From: Bacillus sp. AFS055030 | Lineage (GTDB): Bacteria > Bacillota > Bacilli > Bacillales > Bacillaceae_G | Reading direction: 5' to 3' | Assembly: GCF_002574545.1 (NCBI RefSeq) | Contig: NZ_NUGT01000006.1 | Coordinates: 57,323-121,322, forward strand | Length of the DNA stretch: 64,000 bases | Part shown: positions 7,404 through 17,223 of the stretch, piece by piece | Numbering within the stretch: position 1 is the stretch's first letter | Layout of the letters: each line of letters opens with the position of its first letter | Translations under genes and position numbers: made by a program | The notes under the pieces: model-generated | Seen by the model: the letters and a program-made list of their open reading frames with translations, nothing else | The model's database searches: none | What the model was told of the DNA's origin: nothing

Positions 7404-8291
7404 TCACGCTTCCAATAAACTTTTTATATCAACAGGTAAAGCGATTTCAAAGTTTTTTTTCGAATGATCAATCGGATGAATAAATGATAATTGATAACTA
7501 TGCAATGCTTGTCTTTTTAAACGATCAGTATTACCTCCATATAAATCATCTCCGATTAATGGATGCCCAATCGAAGACATATGAACCCGAATTTGATGTG
7601 TTCGACCTGTTTCTAATTCTAATTCAACAACTGAGTAGTCTTTCTTTACTTCAAGTACTTTATAATGAGTGATTGCTTCTTGTCCCTCTTCTGAAACAAT
7701 TCTCTCAATAATACTATCACTTTTCCTAGCAATCTTTGCTCGTATTACCCCTACAGTGCCATTCAATTGTCCATGAACAATCGCTAAATACTTTCTTTGT
7801 ACATTTTTTAACTCATTTTTCGAAAACAAATAATGAATATATCGGTTTTTTGCAACTAGCATTAATCCCGAAGTATCTTTGTCTAATCGAGTTACAATAT
7901 GAATGGTCGATTGTAATCCTATTGATTGATAATAAAATAATAATCCATTTGCAAGAGTGCCATTAGGATGCTCTCTAGAAGGTATGCTTGGTATTCCAAA
8001 AGGTTTATTTATAACCAATACAGCATCATCTTCATAAACAATTTCAAAAGGAATATTTTCAGCTATAAGGTCCTCACTTGGTTTCTCAATCGGAAAATAG
8101 ATTTGTACATGATCTAATTCTTTTAAAATAGTACGTACAGTTTTTACTTCACCATTTACTGTAATCTTTCCACCTTGAAATTTTATATCTGTGAGAGCAC
8201 GTTTAGAGAGCTCCTTTAATTTAAGAAACTCTCTAAGTAAAATTCCATTATGCTCTTTTTTTACTTCCCATGATAAACTAAATTGCTTCAT
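7404..8291 (-). CDS. yjbO: RluA-family 23S rRNA-type pseudouridine synthase
   Basis: Converts specific uridines of RNA to pseudouridine. The 295-residue protein has an N-terminal S4-like region (ELSKRALTDIKFQGGKITVNG), the catalytic HIVTRLDKDTSG motif with Asp137, and the ELETGRTHQIRVH...HPLIGDDLYGG block typical of RluA/RluD enzymes. Substrate site cannot be told from sequence. ATG 8291 is preferred to ATG 8303 because GGTGAAG precedes it; the longer start adds four residues. It follows nadK by only a few bases and is probably cotranscribed with it. Confidence 0.9.
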   Translation of the reverse strand: MKQFSLSWEVKKEHNGILLREFLKLKELSKRALTDIKFQGGKITVNGEVKTVRTILKELDHVQIYFPIEKPSEDLIAENIPFEIVYEDDAVLVINKPFGIPSIPSREHPNGTLANGLLFYYQSIGLQSTIHIVTRLDKDTSGLMLVAKNRYIHYLFSKNELKNVQRKYLAIVHGQLNGTVGVIRAKIARKSDSIIERIVSEEGQEAITHYKVLEVKKDYSVVELELETGRTHQIRVHMSSIGHPLIGDDLYGGNTDRLKRQALHSYQLSFIHPIDHSKKNFEIALPVDIKSLLEA

Positions 8292-8305
8292 ATACTTCAC
8301 CATTT

Positions 8306-9097
8306 TTATTTAACAAAAGAATCAACGACACGTTTCCAAAATGGAAAAGGTCTAAATCGTGCAAAGCGTACTTTTTCATGAGCAACTCGACATTGAATCG
8401 ATTTAACATCTTGATGCACGATTGTTTTATGATCTAATGTAATTTGAAAATTTGCGTTTCTTACAGGTTTAAGTAAACAAGTATGATGTTTAGGTAAAAC
8501 AAGAGGTGAACCTATTGTGCGGAAAACTCGATTATTAATTGAAGCCATTTCAGCAATTTGAATCGCTTCAATTGAAGGATGAATAATCGCTCCACCAAGT
8601 GCTTTATTATACGCTGTACTACCTGAAGGTGTAGAAATACAAAGACCGTCACCTCTAAATGTCTCGAAATGCTGACCTTTTATTTCAACATCAATTACTA
8701 ATGTACCTTCAAGACCTTTTATTGTACATTCATTTAAAGCTAAGGTTTGCATTTCTTTTCTTCCATCTTTATAACGGATGATGACTTCCAATAAAGGATA
8801 TTCAACTACTTGAAATGGAGTCTTCGCAATCGCAATAACAAGTTTCTCTACTTCACTTGGTACCCAATCAGCATAAAACCCCAAATGCCCAGTATGAACC
8901 CCCACGAAAGATACTTTATCGAGAAGATGAGTGTAATTATGAAAAGCATGAAGTAACGTCCCATCACCACCTACAGATATAGCAATTTCAGGATCATCTT
9001 CATCATATTTAAAATTAAAACTCTCTAAATAATCTCTCATTCGTTTCGTCAGTTCATTGGACTCTTGATCGCCCTTAGACATAATTACGAATTTCAT
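8306..9097 (-). CDS. nadK: NAD kinase
   Basis: Phosphorylates NAD to NADP in the cytosol. The 263 residues show [11 protein letters not shown] (43-53, Asp45 as catalytic base), the NE pair at 122-123, and [17 protein letters not shown]. Length equals the B. subtilis YjbN/PpnK group. An AAGGGCGAG ribosome-binding site lies before the ATG. It is embedded in the cluster yjbL-relQ-nadK-yjbO, all on the same strand with gaps of 2-16 bases, indicating one operon. Confidence 0.95.
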   Translation of the reverse strand: MKFVIMSKGDQESNELTKRMRDYLESFNFKYDEDDPEIAISVGGDGTLLHAFHNYTHLLDKVSFVGVHTGHLGFYADWVPSEVEKLVIAIAKTPFQVVEYPLLEVIIRYKDGRKEMQTLALNECTIKGLEGTLVIDVEIKGQHFETFRGDGLCISTPSGSTAYNKALGGAIIHPSIEAIQIAEMASINNRVFRTIGSPLVLPKHHTCLLKPVRNANFQITLDHKTIVHQDVKSIQCRVAHEKVRFARFRPFPFWKRVVDSFVK

Positions 9098-9112
9098 TTT
9101 CTCGCCCTTTCC

Positions 9113-9736
9113 TTATTGGTCGTTTTTTTTCGAAAACTCCGCTTGCGCTTCTTGAATTTCGCCGCGAATAAGAGACATTTCTTCGTCTAAAAGAAACGCT
9201 GCTTCAGCCGCTCTTTGTAATCGTTCATGAATATTTTCAGGATATTTCCCTTTATACTTATAATTTAAAGAATGCTCTATTGTTGCCCAAAAATTCATCG
9301 CAAGTGTTCTTATTTGAATTTCAACTAAAACTTTTCGCTCACCTTCAATTGTTTGAACTGGATATTCAACAACTACATGATAAGAACGATAACCACTATC
9401 TTTTTTATTTGTAATATAATCTCGCTCTTCTACAATTGTAAAATCTTTACGTTTGCGAAGAAGCTCAACTACATTCTTAATATCTTCTACAAATTGGCAC
9501 ATCATTCTAAGACCGGCAATATCCTGTAATTCAGTTTCTAAATTCGCTAACGGAATACCTTTTCTTATTGTCTTATTAACAATGCTGTGAATAGGCTTAA
9601 CTCTCCCGGTTACAAACTCAATTGGAGAGTGTTGATTAGTTTCTTCAAACTGTTTTCTAATCCCTTTTAACTTAACTTTCAATTCACTTACTGCTTGTTC
9701 ATAAGGTGCTAAAAAACTTTCCCATTGACCGTTCAT
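9113..9736 (-). CDS. relQ: Small alarmone synthetase RelQ/SasB
   Basis: A (p)ppGpp synthetase-only protein of 207 residues (B. subtilis YjbM/SasB has 211). It carries GRVKPIHSIVNK, the DIAGLRMMCQF motif, DSGYRSYHVVVEYP and EIQIRTLAMNFWATIEHSLNYK, the synthetase-domain signatures of RelA/SpoT enzymes, and no hydrolase or TGS/ACT domain. SasB-type enzymes form tetramers that are allosterically activated by pppGpp. The start has GGTGGTGA upstream. Confidence 0.94.
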   Translation of the reverse strand: MNGQWESFLAPYEQAVSELKVKLKGIRKQFEETNQHSPIEFVTGRVKPIHSIVNKTIRKGIPLANLETELQDIAGLRMMCQFVEDIKNVVELLRKRKDFTIVEERDYITNKKDSGYRSYHVVVEYPVQTIEGERKVLVEIQIRTLAMNFWATIEHSLNYKYKGKYPENIHERLQRAAEAAFLLDEEMSLIRGEIQEAQAEFSKKNDQ

Positions 9737-9751
9737 CCAATCACCACCAAC

Positions 9752-10132
9752 TTACTTCTCTTCTAAAAATGCACTTTGAACTTGCTTAACAAATTCTTCT
9801 CCATAGTTAAAATTACCTTCAACATTTTGGATTAAATAAGTTAACTCTTCATTCCAATTATTTAGTGAAAGACTCTTTTCACCGGCTTTTAAAATTACGT
9901 TTAAATTTTGATTAATTGCTTTTTTCAAGTCTGACCAATATTTATTAGGAACTGTAACATATACAAATTCTTCATTTTCTTCTAATATATACAAAAGTGA
10001 ACTTTGGTCTGAGTCTGCAATCATTGTACCTACTTCATGACACTGTTCTAAATTCATTTTTGTTTCGTCGATCAACAGAAATAAACCTTCTTCATTTATA
10101 TTTATTCCATTTATTTCAAGCATTTTTCTCAT
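9752..10132 (-). CDS. yjbL: UPF0738 family protein YjbL
   Basis: A 126-residue acidic cytosolic protein without membrane segments. Its position directly upstream of relQ and its sequence (LEINGININEEGLFLLID..., YVTVPNKYWSDL) identify the uncharacterised YjbL/UPF0738 family. ATG 10132 is chosen with GAGG about 9 bases before it; GTG 10135 and ATG 10123 are also possible. First gene of the likely yjbL-relQ-nadK-yjbO operon; divergent from yjbK. Function is unknown. Confidence 0.85.
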   Translation of the reverse strand: MRKMLEINGININEEGLFLLIDETKMNLEQCHEVGTMIADSDQSSLLYILEENEEFVYVTVPNKYWSDLKKAINQNLNVILKAGEKSLSLNNWNEELTYLIQNVEGNFNYGEEFVKQVQSAFLEEK

Positions 10133-10267
10133 CACTAAAACCTCAACCTTTTAATGTATGTATTTTATTTAAATTTGACCATTTCTATTGTAACATATCA
10201 AATAGAAAATAGACGAAGACTTGCACATTCAATCACAAAAATAATCCTAAAAATAAAGGAGTCCATT

Positions 10268-10858
10268 ATGGCAAAAGAAATTGAAATTGAATTTAAGAAC
10301 TTATTAACAAAAGAGGAATTTGAAAAGCTAAAATCTTATTTCAAAATAAACGAGTCAAGTTTCCAATTACAAACTAACTATTATTTTGAAACACCTGATT
10401 TTGCTATTAAAGAACATGGTGGAGCGCTAAGAATCCGCAAAAAATCCCGAACTTCATTTACTTTAACTTTAAAAATTAAACAAGCAGTCGGACATTTAGA
10501 AATTAATCAAAAAATTAGTGAACCTGAAGCATCGGCCATGCTAAAAACATATATACTTCCAGAAGGAGAAGTTAAAGAATATATCAAAGAAGCTAACTTA
10601 AACTTAAATTCCCTAGTTTTAATAGGTGATTTAACAACAAACAGAGTAGAATTACCGTATGAAGATGGACTCTTAGTTTTAGATCACAGTACGTATTTAA
10701 ATCACGAGGATTATGAGTTAGAATTCGAAGTTACGGACGAAAATATTGGTAAACAACAATTTATCAATCTGTTAGAAAAGCATCAAATCCCTCAGCGAAA
10801 AACATTAAATAAAATTAGACGCTTTTTTAATGTAAAACAAGGTCATCAAGCTAATTGA
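10268..10858 (+). CDS. yjbK: CYTH domain protein YjbK
   Basis: A 196-residue CYTH (CyaB/thiamine triphosphatase) domain protein. The N-terminal EIEIEFKN carries the ExExK signature (Glu4, Glu6, Lys/Asn region). RIRKK, TLTLKIK, LVLDHSTYL and ELEFEV are the tunnel-lining strands that bind triphosphate and divalent metal. It is probably an inorganic triphosphatase; its next-door position to relQ is conserved. ATG 10268 has AAAGGAGTCC upstream, so longer in-frame extensions are rejected. Confidence 0.9.
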   Translation: MAKEIEIEFKNLLTKEEFEKLKSYFKINESSFQLQTNYYFETPDFAIKEHGGALRIRKKSRTSFTLTLKIKQAVGHLEINQKISEPEASAMLKTYILPEGEVKEYIKEANLNLNSLVLIGDLTTNRVELPYEDGLLVLDHSTYLNHEDYELEFEVTDENIGKQQFINLLEKHQIPQRKTLNKIRRFFNVKQGHQAN

Positions 10859-10882
10859 GACCTTAACATTATTTTTGATTAA

Positions 10883-10923
10883 ACGCCGGAGAAACTTAAA
10901 TGGTATCTTTCGGCGTATTTTTG
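10883..10923 (+). terminator. Terminator of yjbK
   Basis: ACGCCG/CGGCGT with additional GAAA/TTTC-type pairing inside, followed by ATTTTTG. Confidence 0.7.
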
Positions 10924-11240
10924 TATGAGGTATTTTAGCAATCCGTTTTATGAGAAAATAGCATCGTTTCTCAAATTTCATTTGCATTTCTGACCGATTC
11001 TGAAATCTTAATTGAGAACAGACTTTATTCTCGTTTACACTTCTCTAGCCCCTCTTCTTATTGCCTTCATCAAATGTATTAAGAAAATATTAATAGATTA
11101 AAGAAAAATAGAGCATCATATTTGAAATATTAACTTTCCGTTGCTACAATACCATTAGAGAACAAACGTGTTATATCTTACAAATTAATTTTCATGTCTG
11201 TTATAGTACGGACGTATGAATTGCATTAAGGGTGAAATAT
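10924..11240. other. Intergenic before spxH
   Basis: About 315 bases with no supported gene. B. subtilis has yjbI and yjbJ in this interval; no trace of either was seen here on either strand. Confidence 0.6.
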
Positions 11241-12113
11241 ATGAATGGCAAACAATATAAAAAAGAATCAATCACGCTTCCCGAGCAGAATTGTACAAAA
11301 AAATCGATTGAATTGTATGTATTCATAGATCCACTTTGTAGAAATTGTTGGGATTTTAGTACAATATTGAAAAAGTTCCACATAGAATATGGTCAATATT
11401 TCTCATCTACTTATATTCCAGTTAATCGATATTACACAACTAAAAAACTATTAGAAAAACGACCTTCTCAACTTTCATTCGTATGGGAGAAGACAGCTAG
11501 CAGATCGGATATCCTTTGTGACGACCACTTATGGATTGATAATAAAGAGCTATACCCATACTACTCTGCAATTGCAATAAAAGCTGCTGAACTTCAAGGA
11601 AGAGTTGCTGGCGTTAATTACTTAAAAAAGTTACAAGAATATTATTTCTTGAAAGATTTAGACATTACAGATCAAGATGTACTTATCGAATGTGCTAAAG
11701 ATATAAATATTGATGTAAAAGAGTTTATGGAAGATTTACACAGTACCCACTCTATTAAAGCTTTGCAATGCGATATTAAAGTTACGAAAGAAATGCATGT
11801 AACAGAAATTCCAAGCGTTGTATTTTTTAATGAAAATATTGAAGAAGAAGGTTTGAAGGTTTCTGGTTTTGAAAGCTATGAAACTTATGTAAAAATATTA
11901 GAACTAATGACTAATACGAAGTTAGAAAAACGAGAACTACCTGATTTAGCTGAATTTATTAAATTCCAACCATTTGTTACGATTAAAGAATTATGTATGA
12001 TTTACGAACAATCGACTCAATGTATGGAGTTAGAATTAAAAAAATTAATTCTACGTAGAAAAGTGAGGAAAATTGTCCAAAAAAACCATATTTATTATCA
12101 GTATGTTGTTTAA
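11241..12113 (+). CDS. spxH: ClpXP adaptor SpxH (YjbH)
   Basis: A DsbA/thioredoxin-like adaptor that delivers Spx to ClpXP for degradation. The 290-residue protein has the IDPLCRNCWDF motif with Cys33 and Cys36, a DsbA-like helical insertion and the late PSVVFF strand. The C-terminal helix-rich part (ELCMIYEQSTQ...) is typical of YjbH. ATG 11241 has AAGGGTG upstream; GTG 11232 has none. Its target gene spxA lies about 7 kb away in this window. Aggregation of SpxH under disulfide stress stabilises Spx in relatives. Confidence 0.92.
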   Translation: MNGKQYKKESITLPEQNCTKKSIELYVFIDPLCRNCWDFSTILKKFHIEYGQYFSSTYIPVNRYYTTKKLLEKRPSQLSFVWEKTASRSDILCDDHLWIDNKELYPYYSAIAIKAAELQGRVAGVNYLKKLQEYYFLKDLDITDQDVLIECAKDINIDVKEFMEDLHSTHSIKALQCDIKVTKEMHVTEIPSVVFFNENIEEEGLKVSGFESYETYVKILELMTNTKLEKRELPDLAEFIKFQPFVTIKELCMIYEQSTQCMELELKKLILRRKVRKIVQKNHIYYQYVV

Positions 12114-12123
12114 CTAAACAAAA

Positions 12124-12154
12124 AAAGACCTAGCATTCACTAGGTCTTTTTTTT
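12124..12154 (+). terminator. Terminator of spxH
   Basis: GACCTAG/CTAGGTC stem extended by A/T pairs, followed by T8. Confidence 0.92.
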
Positions 12155-12337
12155 GATGTAATAATTTACATCAAGGGGATGGGAGAAATTTTCACGTTCA
12201 ACAAAGGGGTATTTGTGTTTGTGAAGTAATTCACACCCTTATAATACAATTTATTTTAGAGTTTGGCAACCGTTTGAGAAATATTTCACATTTTAGACAC
12301 AAAATAGTAGGTGGGAATAGTCAGAATAAAAATAAAG

Positions 12338-12376
12338 AAACAAACACATATAGCTAGATACTACATGTGTTTGTTT
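12338..12376 (-). terminator. Terminator of pepF
   Basis: AAACAAACACAT pairs with ATGTGTTTGTTT. On the minus strand the stem is followed by CTTTATTTTTA. It lies just after the pepF stop. Confidence 0.85.
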
Positions 12377-12383
12377 ACGTAAA

Positions 12384-14204
12384 TTATTCGTTAAATAAAA
12401 GTTCTTCCATTTCGTTTAACATTTCTTCAAATACTTTCAATGCTTCTACGATTGGTTGTGAAGAAGTCATATCAACACCAGCTTTTTTCAATACTTCAAT
12501 TGGATAATCCGAGCTTCCCGCTTTTAAGAAGCCTAAGTATCTTTCAACTGCTGGTTCACCTTCTTCTAAAATTTGTTTTGAAAGTGCTGTCGCTGCACTA
12601 AAGCCTGTTGCATATTGGTAAACATAATAATTGTAATAGAAATGCGGAATTCTACTCCATTCTAAACCAATTAGCTCATCGATGACGATCTCGTCACCAA
12701 AATATTTTTTATTAAGCTCGTAATATGTTTTCGTTAATAAGTCAGGCGTTAATGCCTCTCCATTTTGAGCTAATACGTGAATTTGATGTTCAAACTCTGC
12801 AAACATTGTTTGACGGAATACAGTTCCTCTAAAAGTCTCTAAATAGTGATTTAGTAAATAAAGTCTTTGCTTAGGATCATCTGTATTTTTTAGTAGATAA
12901 TCATTTAAAAGTGCTTCATTACAAGTAGACGCAACTTCAGCTACGAAGATTGAGTAATCTCCGTATACATAAGGTTGATTTTTACGAGTATGATAACTAT
13001 GCACTGAATGACCAAATTCATGTGCTAATGTAAATAAATTATTTACATTATCCTGCCAGTTCATTAGGATATATGGATTTGTACCATACGCGCCAGAAGA
13101 GTATGCACCACTACGTTTTCCTTTGTTTTCTACTACATCTACCCAGCGGTTCTCATACGCTTCTTTTAAGATTTCAATGTATTCATCACCTAATGGTTTT
13201 AAAGCCTTTACTAAAATTTCTTTTGCTTCTTCATACTTTACTTCCATTTTTACTTCTTCCACTAATGGAGTAAATAAGTCATACATATGAATTTCATCAA
13301 GTTTTAACGCTTTTTTACGAATTCCAATATAACGATGTAATAAATTTAAATGCTCATTTACAGTTGAAACTAATTGATCATAAACAATTTCAGGTATTTC
13401 ATTATTACTTAATGCTGCTTGACGAGCATTATCATATTTTCTAACTTTTGCTTTGAAATTATCTTTTTTTACAGCACCACTTAACGTACTCGCAAATGTG
13501 TTTTTATACGCATCATACGTATGATAAACCGCTTCAAAAGCTTCTTTACGAACACGACGATCTGCACTTTCTAAAAAGTGAATATAACGACCATGTGTGA
13601 TTTCTACTTCTTCACCATTCTCATCTTCAATCGTCGGAAATTTTAAATCCGCATTATTTAACATTCCAAACGTATTACTAGAAGCAGATAGCACTTCAGA
13701 AGCTTGTGCCATAATTTCCTCTTCAGCTGCTGAAAGAACATGTGGTTTTTGCTTTAAAATTTCTTCTAAAGAATGCTTGTACAATTTCAGTTCATCATTT
13801 TCTTCAATAAATTTCTTCAATGTATCTTCTGAAATGGTTAATAACTCAGGCACAAAGTATGACATTGCACTTCCTGCTTTAGTATACAGATTTTTTGCTC
13901 GATCATCTAAAGCTTGGTATTTAGAATTTGTTGTATCTTGATCGTAACGCATATGAGAGTATGTATACAATTTACCTAATAAAAACGAAATTTCATCCTG
14001 CTTTTTTAATGCATTTAAAAGTGTTTGTGATGACTCACCTAATTTACCTTTAAACTCTGAAAATGATGGGATTAATTCAAGTACTTTTTTATACTCTGCT
14101 TCCCATACTTCATCCGTTTCATAAATATCTTCCAACTTCCAAGTTAATTCTTCTTGAACTTCACTTCTAGTTGGTAATTTTTTTACAGCTTTTTGTTCTA
14201 GCAT
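12384..14204 (-). CDS. pepF: Oligoendopeptidase F
   Basis: A cytosolic M3-family zinc peptidase that degrades short oligopeptides. The 606 residues match the family length. The zinc motif HEFGH is at 395-399, and Glu423 in AEVASTCNE is the expected third ligand. The C-terminal IPHFYYNYYVYQYATGFSAA block is conserved in PepF. It lies 51 bases after coiA on the same strand, as in B. subtilis, so the two may share a transcript. GGGGGATCAGAC precedes the ATG. Confidence 0.95.
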   Translation of the reverse strand: MLEQKAVKKLPTRSEVQEELTWKLEDIYETDEVWEAEYKKVLELIPSFSEFKGKLGESSQTLLNALKKQDEISFLLGKLYTYSHMRYDQDTTNSKYQALDDRAKNLYTKAGSAMSYFVPELLTISEDTLKKFIEENDELKLYKHSLEEILKQKPHVLSAAEEEIMAQASEVLSASSNTFGMLNNADLKFPTIEDENGEEVEITHGRYIHFLESADRRVRKEAFEAVYHTYDAYKNTFASTLSGAVKKDNFKAKVRKYDNARQAALSNNEIPEIVYDQLVSTVNEHLNLLHRYIGIRKKALKLDEIHMYDLFTPLVEEVKMEVKYEEAKEILVKALKPLGDEYIEILKEAYENRWVDVVENKGKRSGAYSSGAYGTNPYILMNWQDNVNNLFTLAHEFGHSVHSYHTRKNQPYVYGDYSIFVAEVASTCNEALLNDYLLKNTDDPKQRLYLLNHYLETFRGTVFRQTMFAEFEHQIHVLAQNGEALTPDLLTKTYYELNKKYFGDEIVIDELIGLEWSRIPHFYYNYYVYQYATGFSAATALSKQILEEGEPAVERYLGFLKAGSSDYPIEVLKKAGVDMTSSQPIVEALKVFEEMLNEMEELLFNE

Positions 14205-14255
14205 GTCTGATCCCCCTATTATTATTAGTTATTAATAACATTCCAATGTCCGATA

Positions 14256-15461
14256 TTAATAATCATTTGAATCAGTTCTTGCATTAAACAACAAATCAAA
14301 TGCTGTATTAGTGCTCAGACGGTCTTCATCCAATGCTTGTTGGAATGTTGTTGAAATAATAGCATTAGCTATCTTCATTATTTTACCATTTTTAATACGT
14401 TTTACGATTCTAATTTTTACTAAAAAGTCAATATACTTTTCTACACATTTCTCCAAATTACCTATTTCATTATCTTGAAATTGATTTACTCTCCATTTCC
14501 CATTCTGTACTTCCAATTTTACGAACTGATATATTTTATCTAAAAAAATCAATTGTCCAATTTCTGCCTCATGAAAAAATTTAAAATAGATTACCCCTTG
14601 CCAAAAGATACAATTTTCTTTAATAATGCAGTTACTTTCTAGAGGAACCCCAATGACTGCCGGAAAATAATTAATATTTGCATTGTACAAGTACTGTTTA
14701 AAAATTTTTAAATTACCTTTCGTATGCAAATGTTGATATAGTCTAAAATCCTTTTTTAGGCGAGTCCATTTCGATACAAATACCTTTTTATCCATACCAT
14801 TTTGAGATAAAAATTCCTTAAGGCTGAAATTATTTATTGGAAATACGCTCTTTTGACCAATATATTGGACTGGAGAAAATGCGATTAACGAGGAAAGTAC
14901 TGTAAATGATTGTAATGTAGGATTATAAAAGAGGAGTGAAAAAGAGTTAATTCTAACTAGTGAATAAATTGAAAGTGAATTAATTTGAAATGAAGACCAT
15001 CTTTTTTGATTTAATAATTTGTCATTTAGAATCCACAAAACCTTCATACCACTTTTTTTAAATGAGTTAGTCCTTTTGATCATTATTTCTAAAGGAATAA
15101 GCGAACATTGATATTCAACACACATTTTTAGACTATTTAATCTAATAAATAAATCAGGTCTTTGATTTATTTCTGGTATAAATTTTTCAACCTCAACATT
15201 TACATTTAATCTTTTAAAAAATTGATACAAAGCAAGCTTACCCTTATAATGGTCGATACTCTCTTTTCTCTCATTTTCACATTCAGTCAAATCAATATGT
15301 GCAAAATGAGTTACTCTCTTTACTCCAATTTTGAGCCTAACTTGCTTTTTACAAATTGGGCAATAGTATGGTCCGTTTTCCTTTAATCTTAATAACTCCT
15401 CTTTCGTATTAATTTCAAATAGGTTAATGGTATGGCTTTTTGTATTTAATGCGACAATCAT
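14256..15461 (-). CDS. coiA: Competence protein CoiA
   Basis: A 401-residue CoiA-family protein, needed for processing incoming DNA during natural transformation. The N-terminus holds YYCPICKKQVRLKIG (a Cys pair) and THFAHIDLTECENERKESIDHYKGK. The central nuclease-like core reads RPDLFIRLNSLKMCVEYQCS, with the Asp and Glu-x-Gln arrangement of restriction-endonuclease-like folds. The C-terminal part is poorly conserved. AGGAGGTAATAAAC is a strong ribosome-binding site. Very AT-rich compared with its neighbours. Confidence 0.9.
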   Translation of the reverse strand: MIVALNTKSHTINLFEINTKEELLRLKENGPYYCPICKKQVRLKIGVKRVTHFAHIDLTECENERKESIDHYKGKLALYQFFKRLNVNVEVEKFIPEINQRPDLFIRLNSLKMCVEYQCSLIPLEIMIKRTNSFKKSGMKVLWILNDKLLNQKRWSSFQINSLSIYSLVRINSFSLLFYNPTLQSFTVLSSLIAFSPVQYIGQKSVFPINNFSLKEFLSQNGMDKKVFVSKWTRLKKDFRLYQHLHTKGNLKIFKQYLYNANINYFPAVIGVPLESNCIIKENCIFWQGVIYFKFFHEAEIGQLIFLDKIYQFVKLEVQNGKWRVNQFQDNEIGNLEKCVEKYIDFLVKIRIVKRIKNGKIMKIANAIISTTFQQALDEDRLSTNTAFDLLFNARTDSNDY

Positions 15462-15540
15462 GTTTATTACCTCCTTTCCAAAATTACTTCACTATCACAT
15501 TTGTATTTTCCTTCAAAAAACTTAAAAACGATTTTTCAAA

Positions 15541-15578
15541 TAAAAAACCTACCAAATTAAACTTTCTATTTGGTAGGT
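15541..15578 (-). terminator. Terminator of cls
   Basis: An 11-bp perfect stem ACCTACCAAAT/ATTTGGTAGGT with a T-rich tail on the minus strand. It separates cardiolipin synthase from coiA. Confidence 0.9.
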
Positions 15579-15625
15579 GACTATAAATATTGTTCTATCA
15601 ATGTTCTATCAATTAAGAACGCACA

Positions 15626-17173
15626 TTACAAAAGTGGTGCCATTAATCTTGATAATGATTCAAATATCCTTTTGAATATAGGTCGCTTTTTAAAATCTTT
15701 AAAAATAATTGCTTCAGAATCACGGATATCATTATTAAAATCATTAACTAAGTGATTAATACTTTCTTCTAAATATAAAAATGCAGTGACCTCGAAGTTT
15801 AAACGAAAACTTCTCATATCCATATTTGCTGTTCCAACAGATGCAATTTCATCATCTACAATCAATATCTTACTGTGTAAGAATCCCTGTCTATATTCAT
15901 AGATTTCGACTCCGGCTTCTAATAACTCTGGAAAATATGAACGTGAAGCATAAAATACGATTTTTTTATCGGGACGATCAGGCATTAGAATTTTCACCTT
16001 TACTCCACCATTTGCTGCAACTTTAAGAGCCGTTAAAATATCTTCATCAGGAACAAAATATGGTGAAGCGATGTATATACTCTTCCTTGCACTAGTAATC
16101 ATCGCAAAAAATAACTCTTTTATCACTTCATGCTTTCGGTCTGGTCCACCAGAAACAAGTTGAATTGCTCCTTTGGAAGAATAATTATTAGCATGAATGT
16201 CAAAGTACTCTTTGTCATCAATTAACTCATTCGTCATGTAATACCAGTCTTGTAAGAATATGAATTGTAGTGTTCGTACCCCTTCACCCTTAAGGTATAA
16301 ATGGGTATCTCGCCACTTTCCAAAATAATGGTCTTTCCCTAAATACTCATCTCCAATATTTAAGCCGCCAACAAATCCTACATTTGAGTCAATGACGATA
16401 ATTTTCCGATGGTTTCGGTAATTAATCGTATCGTTTAAAACGGGAATTTTAACAGGAGAAAACGGTAGTACTTCTACACCCGCTTTTCGTAAGTCTTTTA
16501 CAAAATTCCTTGATAATTTCCAACTACCTACTGCGTCATAGAGGAATCGAACTTTTACACCATTCTGTGCCTTTTCTATTAAAATATCTTTTAGTTGATT
16601 TCCAATCTCGTCATTTCTTACTATATAGAATTCGATATGAATATGGTGCTTCGCTTTTTTTAGTTCCTCAATAATTTTTGGAAAGGTTTCACTACCATTT
16701 GTAAGAACTTTTGTAAAGGTATTCATCGTGACTGGTGTATTACTTTGTTTTGCTGCGATATTGATTAGATACTCTAATCTTTGATTTTGAGCAATAAATT
16801 CTTTCACTTCTACATCTTCTGTTCCAGTAATTAAACCATTTGCATTTTGATCATTAATTGCCTTTTTCCGATAGACCATTTTCTTTTTGTAATTTTGTCC
16901 AAAAATTAAATAAAAAACAAAACCAAATAATGGGAAAATAGCTAAAAGAATAATCCATGTTAAAGTTCTAGCAGGATTTCTATTTTCAAGGAAAATAATA
17001 ATCGATACACCGATAGCCGTTATCGAGAACATGATACTTATTAATCTAAAAATAGTAGATTTCTCAAAAAATGCAAAATTCATTAACCAAATGAATTTAA
17101 TAGTTGGAGAAGCAAAATATAAAATGCATACTACAATTGATAAAAATATTAAAATCTTTAATCGAAATAGCAT
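15626..17173 (-). CDS. cls: Cardiolipin synthase
   Basis: Condenses two phosphatidylglycerol molecules into cardiolipin at the membrane. The 515-residue protein has two or three N-terminal membrane helices (about residues 4-95) followed by two phospholipase-D HKD motifs: His255-Lys257-Asp262 in NHRKIIVID and His433-Lys435-Asp440 in LHSKILIVDD. ATG 17173 fits AAGGAG at 8-base spacing better than TTG 17176. It lies between mecA and coiA, an arrangement not found in B. subtilis. Confidence 0.94.
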   Translation of the reverse strand: MLFRLKILIFLSIVVCILYFASPTIKFIWLMNFAFFEKSTIFRLISIMFSITAIGVSIIIFLENRNPARTLTWIILLAIFPLFGFVFYLIFGQNYKKKMVYRKKAINDQNANGLITGTEDVEVKEFIAQNQRLEYLINIAAKQSNTPVTMNTFTKVLTNGSETFPKIIEELKKAKHHIHIEFYIVRNDEIGNQLKDILIEKAQNGVKVRFLYDAVGSWKLSRNFVKDLRKAGVEVLPFSPVKIPVLNDTINYRNHRKIIVIDSNVGFVGGLNIGDEYLGKDHYFGKWRDTHLYLKGEGVRTLQFIFLQDWYYMTNELIDDKEYFDIHANNYSSKGAIQLVSGGPDRKHEVIKELFFAMITSARKSIYIASPYFVPDEDILTALKVAANGGVKVKILMPDRPDKKIVFYASRSYFPELLEAGVEIYEYRQGFLHSKILIVDDEIASVGTANMDMRSFRLNFEVTAFLYLEESINHLVNDFNNDIRDSEAIIFKDFKKRPIFKRIFESLSRLMAPLL

Positions 17174-17189
17174 CAATATTCTCCTTTAT

Positions 17190-17220
17190 AAAGAAAAGAA
17201 ACCGATCCCTAAGGCATCGG
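17190..17220 (-). terminator. Terminator of mecA
   Basis: CCGAT/ATCGG stem with additional G-C pairs (GCC/GGG side). It is followed by TTTCTTTTCTTT on the minus strand, directly after the mecA stop. Confidence 0.75.
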
Positions 17221-17223
17221 CTA

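Noticed and set aside
10154-10858. Longer form of the CYTH gene
   Set aside because: ATG 10268 has a strong AAAGGAG site and matches the family N-terminus; the 38 extra codons read through the yjbL promoter region.
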